Positions 30,682-38,497 of a stretch of DNA of 64,000 nucleotides are shown piece by piece (within the stretch, counting starts at the first letter, position 1; each line of letters starts with the position of its first letter). The stretch comes from Pseudomonas sp. (GTDB taxonomy: Bacteria; Pseudomonadota; Gammaproteobacteria; Pseudomonadales; Pseudomonadaceae), in the NCBI RefSeq assembly GCF_030698175.1, contig NZ_JAUYNT010000003.1, forward strand, positions 62,001 to 126,000, read 5' to 3'. Both the position numbers and the translations under genes were made by a program. The notes beneath the pieces are model-generated. The model had not been told where the DNA came from and made no database searches. It saw nothing but the letters and a program-made list of their open reading frames with translations.

Positions 30682-31065
30682 ATGAGCAACACCAACACGG
30701 GCAACCCGCCGACCACGCCGTCGCTCTCGCGCTTCGGCGCCGCCGCGCTCGGACTGCTGCACAGCCATGTCGAGTTATTGGGCCTAGAGCTGCAAGAGCA
30801 AAAAGCCCGCAGCCTGCAGACCTTGGCACTGGCCGCATTGGCGCTACTGTGCACATGGCTATTGCTGATCGGCTTGTCGGCGCTAGTACTGATCGCCCTC
30901 TGGGACGACTATCGACTGCACAGCATTGTCGGCCTGTGCCTGCTCTACAGCCTGTTGTTGCTGTTGAGCCTATGGCAGCTGCGCAAACGCTTAAACAACT
31001 CAGCCAACCCTTTCAGCGCCACACTCAACGAGTTGGCGCGCGACCGCGAGCAATTGCTGCCATGA
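30682..31065 (+). CDS. Phage-holin-family membrane protein (YqjE-like)
   Basis: 127 residues with two strong hydrophobic helices (about 47-72 and 80-100) between charged ends. The N-terminal LGLLHSHVELLGLELQEQKAR pattern is that of YqjE/holin III-like proteins. Only 2 bp separate it from the DUF883 gene, and its stop overlaps the next ATG (ATGA). Despite the name, nothing points to a phage here. Confidence 0.85.
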   Translation: MSNTNTGNPPTTPSLSRFGAAALGLLHSHVELLGLELQEQKARSLQTLALAALALLCTWLLLIGLSALVLIALWDDYRLHSIVGLCLLYSLLLLLSLWQLRKRLNNSANPFSATLNELARDREQLLP

Positions 31066-31430
31066 GCCTGCCAGAACCCTACGCTAACGCATCCAAACTC
31101 GAGCTGCATAAAGCCCTGATTCAGATGCGCCTGGAACTCCACCGCCAAGAGTTGCGACATGAAACCTTGCTGGCACTCAAACCGCTGCAAGCGGCACGCA
31201 ACATGGGTCAGCAATGGCGCTCAGTACTCGGCAGCGGCAGCGCGCCGATCTGGGGCGCAACAGCGCTAGGGGTTTTGGCTCTGGTCTTGGTCCGCCGTAA
31301 GCCGTTAAACCAGTGGCTGAGCCTGGGCAGCGCCATAGCCCCGCTGCTGGTGCAATTGCTGCGTCGCAGCAGCGCCGAAACAAACTCAAAACCTACCGCC
31401 AGTAGCGAAACGCCCAACGACGGCGCTTAA
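31062..31430 (+). CDS. YqjK-like small membrane protein, third gene of the DUF883 run
   Basis: 122 residues beginning MSLPEPYANASKLELHKAL, coupled to the previous gene by a 4-nt overlap. One hydrophobic segment (APIWGATALGVLALVLV, about 60-78) and a second weaker one (LGSAIAPLLVQLL) are followed by a polar, Ser/Thr/Asn-rich tail. The frame is open back to 30624 but that part lies over the neighbouring genes. It is assigned to the run by position and topology more than by sequence identity. Confidence 0.75.
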   Translation: MSLPEPYANASKLELHKALIQMRLELHRQELRHETLLALKPLQAARNMGQQWRSVLGSGSAPIWGATALGVLALVLVRRKPLNQWLSLGSAIAPLLVQLLRRSSAETNSKPTASSETPNDGA

Positions 31431-31431
31431 G

Positions 31432-32250
31432 CTAAAACGCTAACAGCCAAACGGCAAAGCTGGTCACAACCAGTAGCGACAGCAGTAAAACTGCCACTTT
31501 GGTCGACGTGGGCTTAGCCGCAGCCGGTTTGACATCTTGCCCTGCGGCTACGGTGGCGGCAGTCGCGGTAATGCCCTTCGCAATACGCGTGACCTGCGCC
31601 ATGGGCATAAAAACGGTGGCGTCCTCATCGTGCCCCTGCACAACCTCAACCTTTGGCCCAATGACCAACAAAACCACCCCACCCATTTGCATCTGATCGC
31701 CAGCCTGCAAGGTGGCTGCAGTTATTTTGCTGCGATTAAGCAAGACGCCATTGGCCGAGCCGAGATCCTTAACCTCCAGCACGCCATCTTTAAGGAAGAA
31801 CTCGCAGTGGCGGCGTGACAACTCGGCATCGTTAAAGCACAACTCGCACTTAACCGAACGGCCAAAAGTCATGGAGCCCGACAAGGGGTACTTCTTGCCC
31901 TCGTTTTCGCCTTGAAGCACCTGCAGGAACCACTTTTTGCTGCTGTCCGGCTTGGCCGATGTTTTCAGCGGATCGATAAACTGCAACGCCACCGGGCCAA
32001 TCTGCAAGCTGTCATCCGCGCGAATCTGATAACGGCCGCTGATGCGCTCGCCATTGATAAAGGTCCCGGCCTCGCTGGCACAATCACTCAGGTAATAATG
32101 GCCGGCATCACGGCGAATCTCGGCATGAAACAAACTAACGCCATTATCCGGCAACACCAGACTATTACGATTGTCTTGGCCGAGGGTAATGCGCTCATCC
32201 GCCAGCCACATTGGCGCTTGACGCGAATCTTTGAACTGCAGTTTCAACAT
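31432..32250 (-). CDS. Tandem FHA-domain protein with a C-terminal membrane anchor
   Basis: 272 residues. FHA domain 1 (about 20-92) has LGQDNRNSL, SLFHAEI and GTFINGE; the usual GR arginine is replaced by Gln25, so phosphothreonine binding is questionable. FHA domain 2 (about 108-198) keeps GR at 130-131, ELSRRH at 143-148 and SANG at 165-168. A linker with DEDATVFMP (Thr212), a possible phosphosite, leads to an Ala-rich stretch and a membrane helix at 252-271. It follows the kinase gene on the same strand by 72 bp and probably reads out its phosphorylation. It converges with the DUF883 run, one base apart. Confidence 0.88.
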   Translation of the reverse strand: MLKLQFKDSRQAPMWLADERITLGQDNRNSLVLPDNGVSLFHAEIRRDAGHYYLSDCASEAGTFINGERISGRYQIRADDSLQIGPVALQFIDPLKTSAKPDSSKKWFLQVLQGENEGKKYPLSGSMTFGRSVKCELCFNDAELSRRHCEFFLKDGVLEVKDLGSANGVLLNRSKITAATLQAGDQMQMGGVVLLVIGPKVEVVQGHDEDATVFMPMAQVTRIAKGITATAATVAAGQDVKPAAAKPTSTKVAVLLLSLLVVTSFAVWLLAF

Positions 32251-32322
32251 GGCTGATTGTCACCCTATTAAAATATTAAAAACCAACACCGCTGCGCCAA
32301 CCAGAAGCCAACCCAGCGTCTA

Positions 32323-33879
32323 TCAATCCATGCCATTACTTAATATATGATCCCACAACCGGGAAACTGGATTAGAGCTATCTTCGACAGGTTTAGCCGT
32401 TTGACTCTTGGCTGGCGCCGGACTGGTTGCGGTACGCGCAGCAACCCGCGGGGCTATGCGTTGCGTAGCACGCTTGACATAGCGCGCATGGCCGCTGGCC
32501 ATTTTCAACAGCTGAGGATTTTCTGGCTGTGCCTGCAAACCCAGCTGAATACTCTCCAGAGCCTTAGCAAACTCGCGCTTGGCATAGGCAGCATTAGCCT
32601 GTTCGATATACAGCTCGGCAATTTGCTGAAAACCGTTAAGGGCCTGCTGATTATCCGGAGTCAGTGCCAATGCCTGCTGAAAATAAAACAGCGCATTATC
32701 TTCAGCCGGGCTGGTCAACTGCAGGCTGGCAATGCGCAGTTGCGCCAACTTGATATTGGCCGCAGCCCGCGCCGCTATAACGCGTTGCAAGCCCGCTTGG
32801 GCGGCAAGATTATCCGGCTCAAGCAACAACACCTGGCCAAAAAAATAATCGGCATTATCCTCCGGCGGCGTAAGCAACTTATCTTCGCCTAGGCGAACTT
32901 CCGCTTTTGCCAAGTAATCGGCCACTTGCATATTTACCTTCAGCAGGTAACCACCGTAGCCAAGCCCGGCCAGCAAGAGCACCCCCAAGACCAACGCCAG
33001 CGCTTTAACCCCAGCACTGCGCTTGGTTGCCGGCTGCTGCGGGCTCAGTGCTGCACTGAAGCGCGTCACACTGAGATCATCATCTTGCAAGAGGGCCAGA
33101 CTCTGCAGCAGCTCGCGGCAGCTGGCAAAACGCAGACTGACGTCTTTGGCCAGCATCCGCTCCAATACGGTTTGATAAGCACCCAGATGGGCAGGTAATT
33201 GTGGAATCGGCATTTGCACATGGTTCATTACTGTCTGGGTATAGCTGGGGCCGCGGAACTCATTAGTACCGGTGAGCATTTCCAGCAACAACACACCCAG
33301 GCTGTAAATATCCGTGCGCTGATCCAACGGCTGACACTGCGCCTGCTCAGGGCTGCTATAGGCCGGGCTGCCGACAGCCACACCAAATTGAGTGAGTTCA
33401 TTATCGATAGCCAAATCTTTAGCGACGCCAAAATCAGTAATCACCACCGAGCCGTCTTGGCGAAAGAGAATATTGGCCGGCTTTATATCGCGGTGCACCA
33501 AGCCCTGTTGATGCACCACCTGCAAACCTTCGGCAATTTGCCGAGTAATGCTCAGCGCTTGCTGCGCAGTTAAGATCTGCCCTTTGTATTGAGTCAGATC
33601 GCCACCAGCAATAAACTCCATCGCCAAATAGTGGCGACCATCGGCCAACTTATCAATATCGTAAATCGTCACAATAGCCGTATGGTGAAGAGAGGCGACG
33701 ATATGCCCTTCATTGATAAAGCGCTGACTGAACTCGTCTTCCACCGAACTGCACAATACTTTAATTGCCACTTTACGCTGCAACGAATTTTGGGTTGCCA
33801 AGTACACCTCGGCCATACCGCCTTTGCCAAGCTGGCCATGGATGGTGTAACCGGCGATTTCAATCAACTTATCGTTCAT
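32323..33879 (-). CDS. Transmembrane Ser/Thr protein kinase with TPR-like sensor region
   Basis: 518 residues. The Hanks-type kinase domain shows GKGGMAEVY (18-26), the ATP-binding Lys40 in VAIKV, the catalytic HRDIKPANI with Asp131, DFG at 149-151 and SPAYSSPEQ. A juxtamembrane stretch of about 30 residues and one membrane helix (292-313) follow. The outer part carries repeat units such as ALALTPDNQQALNGFQQI and LGLQAQPENPQLLKM, like TPRs. ATG 33879 is used; a TTG two codons earlier is possible. PP2C and FHA genes flank it, forming a kinase, phosphatase and reader set. The substrates are not known. Confidence 0.92.
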   Translation of the reverse strand: MNDKLIEIAGYTIHGQLGKGGMAEVYLATQNSLQRKVAIKVLCSSVEDEFSQRFINEGHIVASLHHTAIVTIYDIDKLADGRHYLAMEFIAGGDLTQYKGQILTAQQALSITRQIAEGLQVVHQQGLVHRDIKPANILFRQDGSVVITDFGVAKDLAIDNELTQFGVAVGSPAYSSPEQAQCQPLDQRTDIYSLGVLLLEMLTGTNEFRGPSYTQTVMNHVQMPIPQLPAHLGAYQTVLERMLAKDVSLRFASCRELLQSLALLQDDDLSVTRFSAALSPQQPATKRSAGVKALALVLGVLLLAGLGYGGYLLKVNMQVADYLAKAEVRLGEDKLLTPPEDNADYFFGQVLLLEPDNLAAQAGLQRVIAARAAANIKLAQLRIASLQLTSPAEDNALFYFQQALALTPDNQQALNGFQQIAELYIEQANAAYAKREFAKALESIQLGLQAQPENPQLLKMASGHARYVKRATQRIAPRVAARTATSPAPAKSQTAKPVEDSSNPVSRLWDHILSNGMD

Positions 33880-33909
33880 AGCCAACCAGATTAAAAACTT
33901 GAATTAATG

Positions 33910-34692
33910 TTAACCCTTGAGCCTTAGAAGCTTTTTAATCAAGCCAACCTTGGGCGCAACAACTATCGGTACTGCAGCCAATTCACTCATCAACAGCGCG
34001 CAAGAAATATTATCTTTGCCGCCTGCGGCATTGGCGGCGCCGATCAATTCAAGCACCGCTGCCTCCAGCTCGCCACGCACACCCAGCTTTAACAGTCGCT
34101 GGTCGCTTAACTCACCATGCAGGCCATCACTGCACAGCAGCAAGCGCTGGCCCTTTTTAAGCACGCCATGCAACACGCCCACCTCGAGCTCGAGGGACTC
34201 GTAACCCAGGCACTGGGTAATCTCATTTTTACGCGGATGATTGCGCGCCTGAGCGACGCTTAATTGGCCAAGATCAATCATCACCTGCACCCAGCTATGG
34301 TCTTTGCTCAGAGGGATAATGGCATTGCCCGTCAGCATGTAGGCGCGACTGTCGCCAACCCAGGCCAGCTCATATTCGGCCCCCTTCAACTTGACCGCCA
34401 CCACGGTGCTGCCCATGCCTTTACTAGCCGGATCAAGCTTTGCCGCCTGAATAATCGCCTGATTGGCCGCATGCACCGCCACTTCCAGGCTGGGCTGCTG
34501 GCGAAGACTGTCGGCGATAGCGGCAACCGCAATGGCGCTGGCCACTTCACCGCGCTGGTGACCGCCCATACCGTCGGCAATCACCCACAAGCCCAATTCA
34601 GGGCAGCTGAGAATGCTGTCTTCATTATGCGCGCGCACCTGTCCAGGCACACTGTGAATGGCATAGTGGATTTTATTCTCGGTGCCGGTCAT
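33910..34692 (-). CDS. PP2C-type Ser/Thr protein phosphatase
   Basis: Cytoplasmic metal-dependent phosphatase of 260 residues. Motifs: VRAHNED (Asp25), VIADGMGGH (Asp40), AWVGDSRAYML, CSDGLHGEL (Asp189) and GGKDNISC (Asp227). These are the metal ligands of the family, so the enzyme should be active. A longer start at 34734 is open, but MTGTENKIHYA fits other members and leaves room for the small frame upstream. It lies 31 bp before the kinase start, and its likely job is to reverse that kinase. Confidence 0.92.
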   Translation of the reverse strand: MTGTENKIHYAIHSVPGQVRAHNEDSILSCPELGLWVIADGMGGHQRGEVASAIAVAAIADSLRQQPSLEVAVHAANQAIIQAAKLDPASKGMGSTVVAVKLKGAEYELAWVGDSRAYMLTGNAIIPLSKDHSWVQVMIDLGQLSVAQARNHPRKNEITQCLGYESLELEVGVLHGVLKKGQRLLLCSDGLHGELSDQRLLKLGVRGELEAAVLELIGAANAAGGKDNISCALLMSELAAVPIVVAPKVGLIKKLLRLKG

Positions 34693-34696
34693 AGAT

Positions 34697-34888
34697 TCAA
34701 TCGTCCGCAGCCGCCGCAATATCGGCATGGTCAAAGTATAAGCGCCGCAAGCATGCCGTCACGTCTGGCACAGCGACCATCCCCAACCACAGATATTTAG
34801 CCAAAACGTTAACCGGTCGGATCTTTACCGATCCGTCTCGGCGCAGCACCTCTATTTGCACAACTTGCACAACGTCAGCCTGACGCAT
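34697..34888 (-). CDS. Possible small protein upstream of the PP2C gene
   Basis: 63 codons beginning MRQADVVQVVQIEVLRRDGS and ending four bases before the phosphatase ATG, so it could be translationally coupled. The sequence looks protein-like (a beta-type start, then AKYLWLGMVAVPDVTACL), but the ribosome site is weak and I recognise no family. Confidence 0.35.
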   Translation of the reverse strand: MRQADVVQVVQIEVLRRDGSVKIRPVNVLAKYLWLGMVAVPDVTACLRRLYFDHADIAAAADD

Positions 34889-34955
34889 CTAGCCGCCCGG
34901 CACAGAACCTAAAGGCACTGAATGAGCGCGCTAAAACAGCTTGGCGCAGAAACGA

Positions 34956-34981
34956 CAAAGCCCCATTTCTGGGGCTTTGCG
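34956..34981 (-). terminator. Terminator after tRNA-Ser
   Basis: AAAGCCCC-ATTTCT-GGGGCTTT, ten bases beyond the 3' end of the tRNA on the minus strand, followed by GTCGTTTCT. Confidence 0.8.
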
Positions 34982-34990
34982 TTATAAAGA

Positions 34991-35078
34991 TGGCGGAGGC
35001 GATGGGATTCGAACTCATGGACCTGTTACAGTCGACAGTTTTCAAGACTGTTGCCTTAAACCACTCGGCCACACCTCC
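34991..35078 (-). tRNA. tRNA-Ser (anticodon TGA)
   Basis: On the minus strand GGAGGTG pairs with CGCCTCC as acceptor stem, with an encoded CCA. The anticodon loop in CAGTCTTGAAAACTG gives TGA, read as serine UCA. A long variable arm and GTTCGAATC T-loop are present, and the total is 88 nt with CCA. Confidence 0.96.
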
Positions 35079-35211
35079 GTACTTGTTGCGGCCGCCATAA
35101 TACCGGAACGAAACACTGTGTCAAACTCTCAGAGCTGGCAGTGACAAACAGTCTGTTATGATCCAGCTTGACCTCGGTCACGGAACCTTTGACCTTTCCA
35201 GGAGTGACGCC

Positions 35212-35880
35212 ATGCAAGAGCAAGATTATGTACTCAACCATGCCCAGGTTGAGCAACAGGAAGTAAGCCGCGTACTGCGCAACACCTATGGCCTGCTGGC
35301 CATGACACTGGCCTTCAGTGGTCTGGTGGCCTATTTCGCCCAGCAAATGAATGCCAAACCGCTGGGTTTTGTGGTCATGCTGGTTGGCTTCTACGGCCTG
35401 TTCTTCCTCGCCGCAAAACTGCGCAACTCGCCTTGGGGCTTGCTGGTAGCGTTCGCACTGACCGGCTTTATGGGCTACAGCCTCGGCCCGATGCTGAATC
35501 GCTACCTGGACATGCCCAACGGCAGCGAAGTAGTCAGCTCGGCATTTGCCATGACGGCGCTGGTGTTCTGCGGCTTGTCGGCCTATGTACTGACCACCCG
35601 TAGAGACATGAGCTTCCTGTCAGGTTTTATTACTGCCGGCTTCTTTGTCTTGCTCGCTGCGGTGGCGGCCAGCTTCTTCTTCGAGATTAGCGGTCTGCAA
35701 TTGGCGATTAGCGCAGGTTTTGTGCTGTTCTCCTCGGCCTGCATTCTGTTTCAAACCAGTGCCATTATTCAGGGTGGCGAACGCAACTACATCATGGCCA
35801 CCATCAGCTTGTATATTTCGATCTACAACCTGTTTGTTAGCCTGCTGCAGATACTCGGCGTGGTTAGCAGCAACGATTAA
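35212..35880 (+). CDS. yccA: Bax1-inhibitor family membrane protein (YccA/YbhL-like)
   Basis: 222-residue inner-membrane protein with seven hydrophobic segments. It opens MQEQDYVLNHAQVEQQEVSR, and the family regions LLAMTLAFSGLVAYF, FGLSAYVLTTRRDMSFL and SLYISIYNLFVSLLQILG are clear. AGGAG lies just before ATG 35212; the open frame 18 codons longer lacks such a site. E. coli YccA modulates the membrane protease FtsH. A terminator follows, and then the tus genes. Confidence 0.9.
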   Translation: MQEQDYVLNHAQVEQQEVSRVLRNTYGLLAMTLAFSGLVAYFAQQMNAKPLGFVVMLVGFYGLFFLAAKLRNSPWGLLVAFALTGFMGYSLGPMLNRYLDMPNGSEVVSSAFAMTALVFCGLSAYVLTTRRDMSFLSGFITAGFFVLLAAVAASFFFEISGLQLAISAGFVLFSSACILFQTSAIIQGGERNYIMATISLYISIYNLFVSLLQILGVVSSND

Positions 35881-35895
35881 TCGATCCTGCTTACG

Positions 35896-35923
35896 TTAAG
35901 CCCGCTTCGGCGGGCTTTTTGTT
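35896..35923 (+). terminator. Terminator after the Bax1-inhibitor family gene
   Basis: AAGCCCGC-TTCG-GCGGGCTTTTTG, a UUCG-capped stem with a T tract, 16 bp past the stop. Confidence 0.93.
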
Positions 35924-35986
35924 GCCGCAAAAATCTGTCGAGGCATTATCATTGGCCTCTCACGCGGCCTGCTTAGTTGATTTGCC

Positions 35987-36379
35987 ATGAAGTTTGCCAT
36001 TGCCCTGTTCGCCCCGCCCCATGCCCCATCGGCACGCCGCGCCTTGCGTTTTGCCCAAGCCGTGCTGGCCGGCGGGCATGAAATCACCCGGCTGTTTTTT
36101 TATCAGGACGGCGTGCACAGCGGCTCGCACAACGTGGTGACACCTCAGGATGAGCTGGACCTGTCGGGGGAATGGCGCGAGTTCGTCCGTGAGCAACAGC
36201 TCGATGGAGTTATTTGCATTGCCGCAGCCCTGCGCCGTGGCGTATTGAGCAGTGAAGAGGCCGAGCGTCACAGTCGCCCGGCGGCGAATCTGGCGCCCGA
36301 CTGGGAGCTGTCCGGGCTTGGCCAACTGCATGAGGCCATGCAACTGGCTGACCGCGTGATCTGCTTCGGAGGCCATTAA
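35987..36379 (+). CDS. tusD: Sulfurtransferase subunit TusD
   Basis: DsrE-type subunit of the TusBCD hexamer, which relays persulfide sulfur from IscS/TusA toward MnmA for 2-thiouridine in tRNA. The 130-residue chain has the active cysteine in LDGVICIAAALRRGVLS and the family start MKFAIALFAPPHAP. It begins the run tusD-tusC-tusB-tusE, with 1-bp spacing or 4-nt overlaps throughout. Confidence 0.94.
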   Translation: MKFAIALFAPPHAPSARRALRFAQAVLAGGHEITRLFFYQDGVHSGSHNVVTPQDELDLSGEWREFVREQQLDGVICIAAALRRGVLSSEEAERHSRPAANLAPDWELSGLGQLHEAMQLADRVICFGGH

Positions 36380-36380
36380 T

Positions 36381-36752
36381 ATGGACAATAAGAGGGCTAA
36401 ATCGCTGCTGTTAATCAGCCGGCAAGCGCCCTGGAGCGGGCCTGGTGCGCGCGAAGCACTGGATATCGCCTTGGCCGGCGGCGCTTTTGACTTGCCGTTG
36501 GCCATGCTGTTTCTAGACGACGGCGTGTTGCAGTTGACCCAAGCCCAGCAACCCGCCCAGCTGCAGCAAAAAGACCTGACCGCCAACCTGCAAGCCTTGC
36601 CGATGTTTGGCGTCGAGGCGCTGTACGCCTGCAATCGCAGCCTGTTTGAGCGCGGCGTGGATAGCGGCGCCTTGAATCTGCCGGTTGAACTGCTCGATGA
36701 GCATGGTCTGTCGGCACTGCTGCAGCGTTACGACCTGGTCATAACTCTATGA
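36381..36752 (+). CDS. tusC: Sulfurtransferase subunit TusC
   Basis: DsrF-type subunit of TusBCD, 123 residues. SLLLISRQAPWSGPGAREALDIALAGGAFDLPLAMLFLDDGV is the conserved DsrF-like N-terminal region in shorter form (residues 5-48). It starts one base after tusD ends and overlaps tusB by 4 nt (ATGA). Confidence 0.92.
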   Translation: MDNKRAKSLLLISRQAPWSGPGAREALDIALAGGAFDLPLAMLFLDDGVLQLTQAQQPAQLQQKDLTANLQALPMFGVEALYACNRSLFERGVDSGALNLPVELLDEHGLSALLQRYDLVITL

Positions 36753-37051
36753 ACACATTGCATCTACTGTCTCACTCGCCGTTTACCGACAGCCGCTTGA
36801 GCAGTTGCCTGCGCCTGCTGAGCATCCATGACGGCATTTTGCTCAGCGGCGACGCTGTCTATGCCTTGCAAGCCGGCACCGCGCAGCGCCAAGCGCTGGA
36901 GTTAATGCCCGATGGCATCGCCTTGTTTGCCCTTGATGAGGACTTACTGGCACGGGCCATCCGCGATATACCCGCACGGGTGCGGCGCCTGGATTACCCG
37001 GCCTTTGTCGAGCTGTGCCTGCGTTACGCCAAGGTCAATAGCTGGCTATGA
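36749..37051 (+). CDS. tusB: Sulfurtransferase subunit TusB
   Basis: DsrH-type subunit of 100 residues, opening MNTLHLLSHSPFTDSRLSSCL, with LSGDAVYAL in the middle and YPAFVELCLRYAKVNSWL at the end, all typical of TusB. It is coupled to both neighbours by ATGA overlaps. Confidence 0.93.
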   Translation: MNTLHLLSHSPFTDSRLSSCLRLLSIHDGILLSGDAVYALQAGTAQRQALELMPDGIALFALDEDLLARAIRDIPARVRRLDYPAFVELCLRYAKVNSWL

Positions 37052-37383
37052 AGCAGTCGCCCAGCTTAAGCACTGAGTTAGCGCTCGATAAAGACGGCTT
37101 TCTGCTGCACCTGGAAGACTGGTCGCCGGTGGTTGCCGAACAACTCGCTCAACACGAAGAAATCGTCCTGAGCAGCGAGCACTGGGAAATCCTGCAGTTG
37201 CTGCGCGAGTTCTACCGTGAGTTTCAGCTATCCCCCGCCACCCGGCCGTTAATCAAGTACGCAACCCTTAAGCTGGGCAGCGACAAAGGCAATAGCCTGC
37301 AGCTTAATCGCCTGTTCAAAGGCACCCCCGCCAAACTCGCCGCCAAACTCGCCGGCCTGCCAAAACCAACTAACTGTTTATGA
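37048..37383 (+). CDS. tusE: Sulfur relay protein TusE (DsrC family)
   Basis: 111 residues. The family stretch DKDGFLLHLEDWSPVVAEQLA and the C-terminal arm GTPAKLAAKLAGLPKPTNCL are present, with the sulfur-carrying penultimate cysteine in place. It accepts sulfur from TusBCD and hands it to MnmA. It is the last gene of the tight tus run. Confidence 0.94.
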   Translation: MKQSPSLSTELALDKDGFLLHLEDWSPVVAEQLAQHEEIVLSSEHWEILQLLREFYREFQLSPATRPLIKYATLKLGSDKGNSLQLNRLFKGTPAKLAAKLAGLPKPTNCL

Positions 37384-37451
37384 ACCGGCTGATTCGCGCT
37401 AAACAGTTAGGTGCGCATCAACCTTCTGCAACATTCGAGTAACAAGCGCCC

Positions 37452-38444
37452 ATGAACACTGAACCTAAGAATCTGACAACCCCGGCCGAACACCCCTTCG
37501 CCCACTTCGTGCGCATCCTCGGTAAAGGCAAGCGCGGCGCCCGCGACCTGACCCGCGAGGAAGCCCGCGAGGCGATGGCCATGCTGCTCGACGACAAAGT
37601 CGAAGACACCCAACTCGGCGCGTTTTTGATGCTGTTGCGGCACAAGGAAGAAAGCGCCGAGGAAATGGCCGGTTTTGCCGAAGCGGTGCGCGCTCGGTTA
37701 AACGCCCCGCAAATCCGCCTCGACCTCGACTGGCCGAGCTATGCCGGCAAGAAACGTCATCTACCCTGGTACCTGCTGGCGGTCAAAGCCCTGGCAGCCA
37801 GTGGCGTGCGCATTTTGCTGCATGGCGGTGGTGCCCATACAGCCGGGCGGATGTACAGCGAGCAGCTGATTAAGCTGCTGGAAATCCCCCTGTGCCACGA
37901 CTGGGCCGGCGTGGCGCAGACCCTGGATGAGCAGCAGCTGGCCTTTATCTCGCTGGAAGACTGGATGCCACAGCTGCAGCGAATGATCGACCTGCGCAAC
38001 ATTCTCGGCCTGCGCTCACCGATCCACTCTCTGACCCGGGTTATCAACCCACTCAAGGCCCAGTGTGGACTGCAGAGTATTTTTCATCCGGGCTACCAGG
38101 TCACCCACCGCGAGGCCAGCCAGTTACTGGCGGACACCTCGATAGTGATCAAGGGCGAAGGCGGTGAGATTGAAATGAACCCCGATGCCATCAGCCACCT
38201 GTATGGCACCACCGGTGGAGTGGATTGGGATGAGCAATGGCCACCCCTATCGCCGCAACGGCATGTCAAACCCGAGATGCTCGAGCCGCAACATTTGCTC
38301 GCCGTCTGGCAGGGCCGCAGCGAAGACGCTTATGGCCGGCTGGCAGTGATCGCGACCATCGCCTTAGGCCTGCGTGGTCTGGGTGAGCCCCGCGAGGCGG
38401 CCTTTGCCCGCGCCGAACAGATCTGGGCGCAACGCCTGGGTTAA
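37452..38444 (+). CDS. ybiB: YbiB/TrpD2-type glycosyltransferase-fold protein
   Basis: 330 residues of the anthranilate-phosphoribosyltransferase fold. The N-terminal helical domain has ILGKGKRGARDLTREEAREAM and LGAFLMLLRHKEESAEEM; the LLHGGGAHTAGRMYSE loop replaces the PRPP site of true TrpD. E. coli YbiB is a nucleic-acid-binding protein rather than a tryptophan enzyme. It lies 68 bp after tusE, probably in the same transcript. Confidence 0.9.
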   Translation: MNTEPKNLTTPAEHPFAHFVRILGKGKRGARDLTREEAREAMAMLLDDKVEDTQLGAFLMLLRHKEESAEEMAGFAEAVRARLNAPQIRLDLDWPSYAGKKRHLPWYLLAVKALAASGVRILLHGGGAHTAGRMYSEQLIKLLEIPLCHDWAGVAQTLDEQQLAFISLEDWMPQLQRMIDLRNILGLRSPIHSLTRVINPLKAQCGLQSIFHPGYQVTHREASQLLADTSIVIKGEGGEIEMNPDAISHLYGTTGGVDWDEQWPPLSPQRHVKPEMLEPQHLLAVWQGRSEDAYGRLAVIATIALGLRGLGEPREAAFARAEQIWAQRLG

Positions 38445-38497
38445 ATCAGCGCCTTGCCAGCGCCCCTAGAGCGGGCCGCTGGCAAGCTGCGGCGGTC

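Noticed and set aside
30624..31061. N-terminal extension of the YqjK-like frame
   Set aside because: It runs over the DUF883 and holin-like genes in a different frame; ATG 31062 with the ATGA overlap is the natural start.
30682..31065. Prophage remnant suggested by the holin-like protein
   Set aside because: The protein belongs to the YqjE group found in chromosomal yqj-type runs; no other phage gene lies nearby.
31432..34692. Type VI secretion locus
   Set aside because: The kinase, phosphatase and FHA genes recall type VI regulators, but no tss, hcp, vgrG or clpV gene is present in the window.
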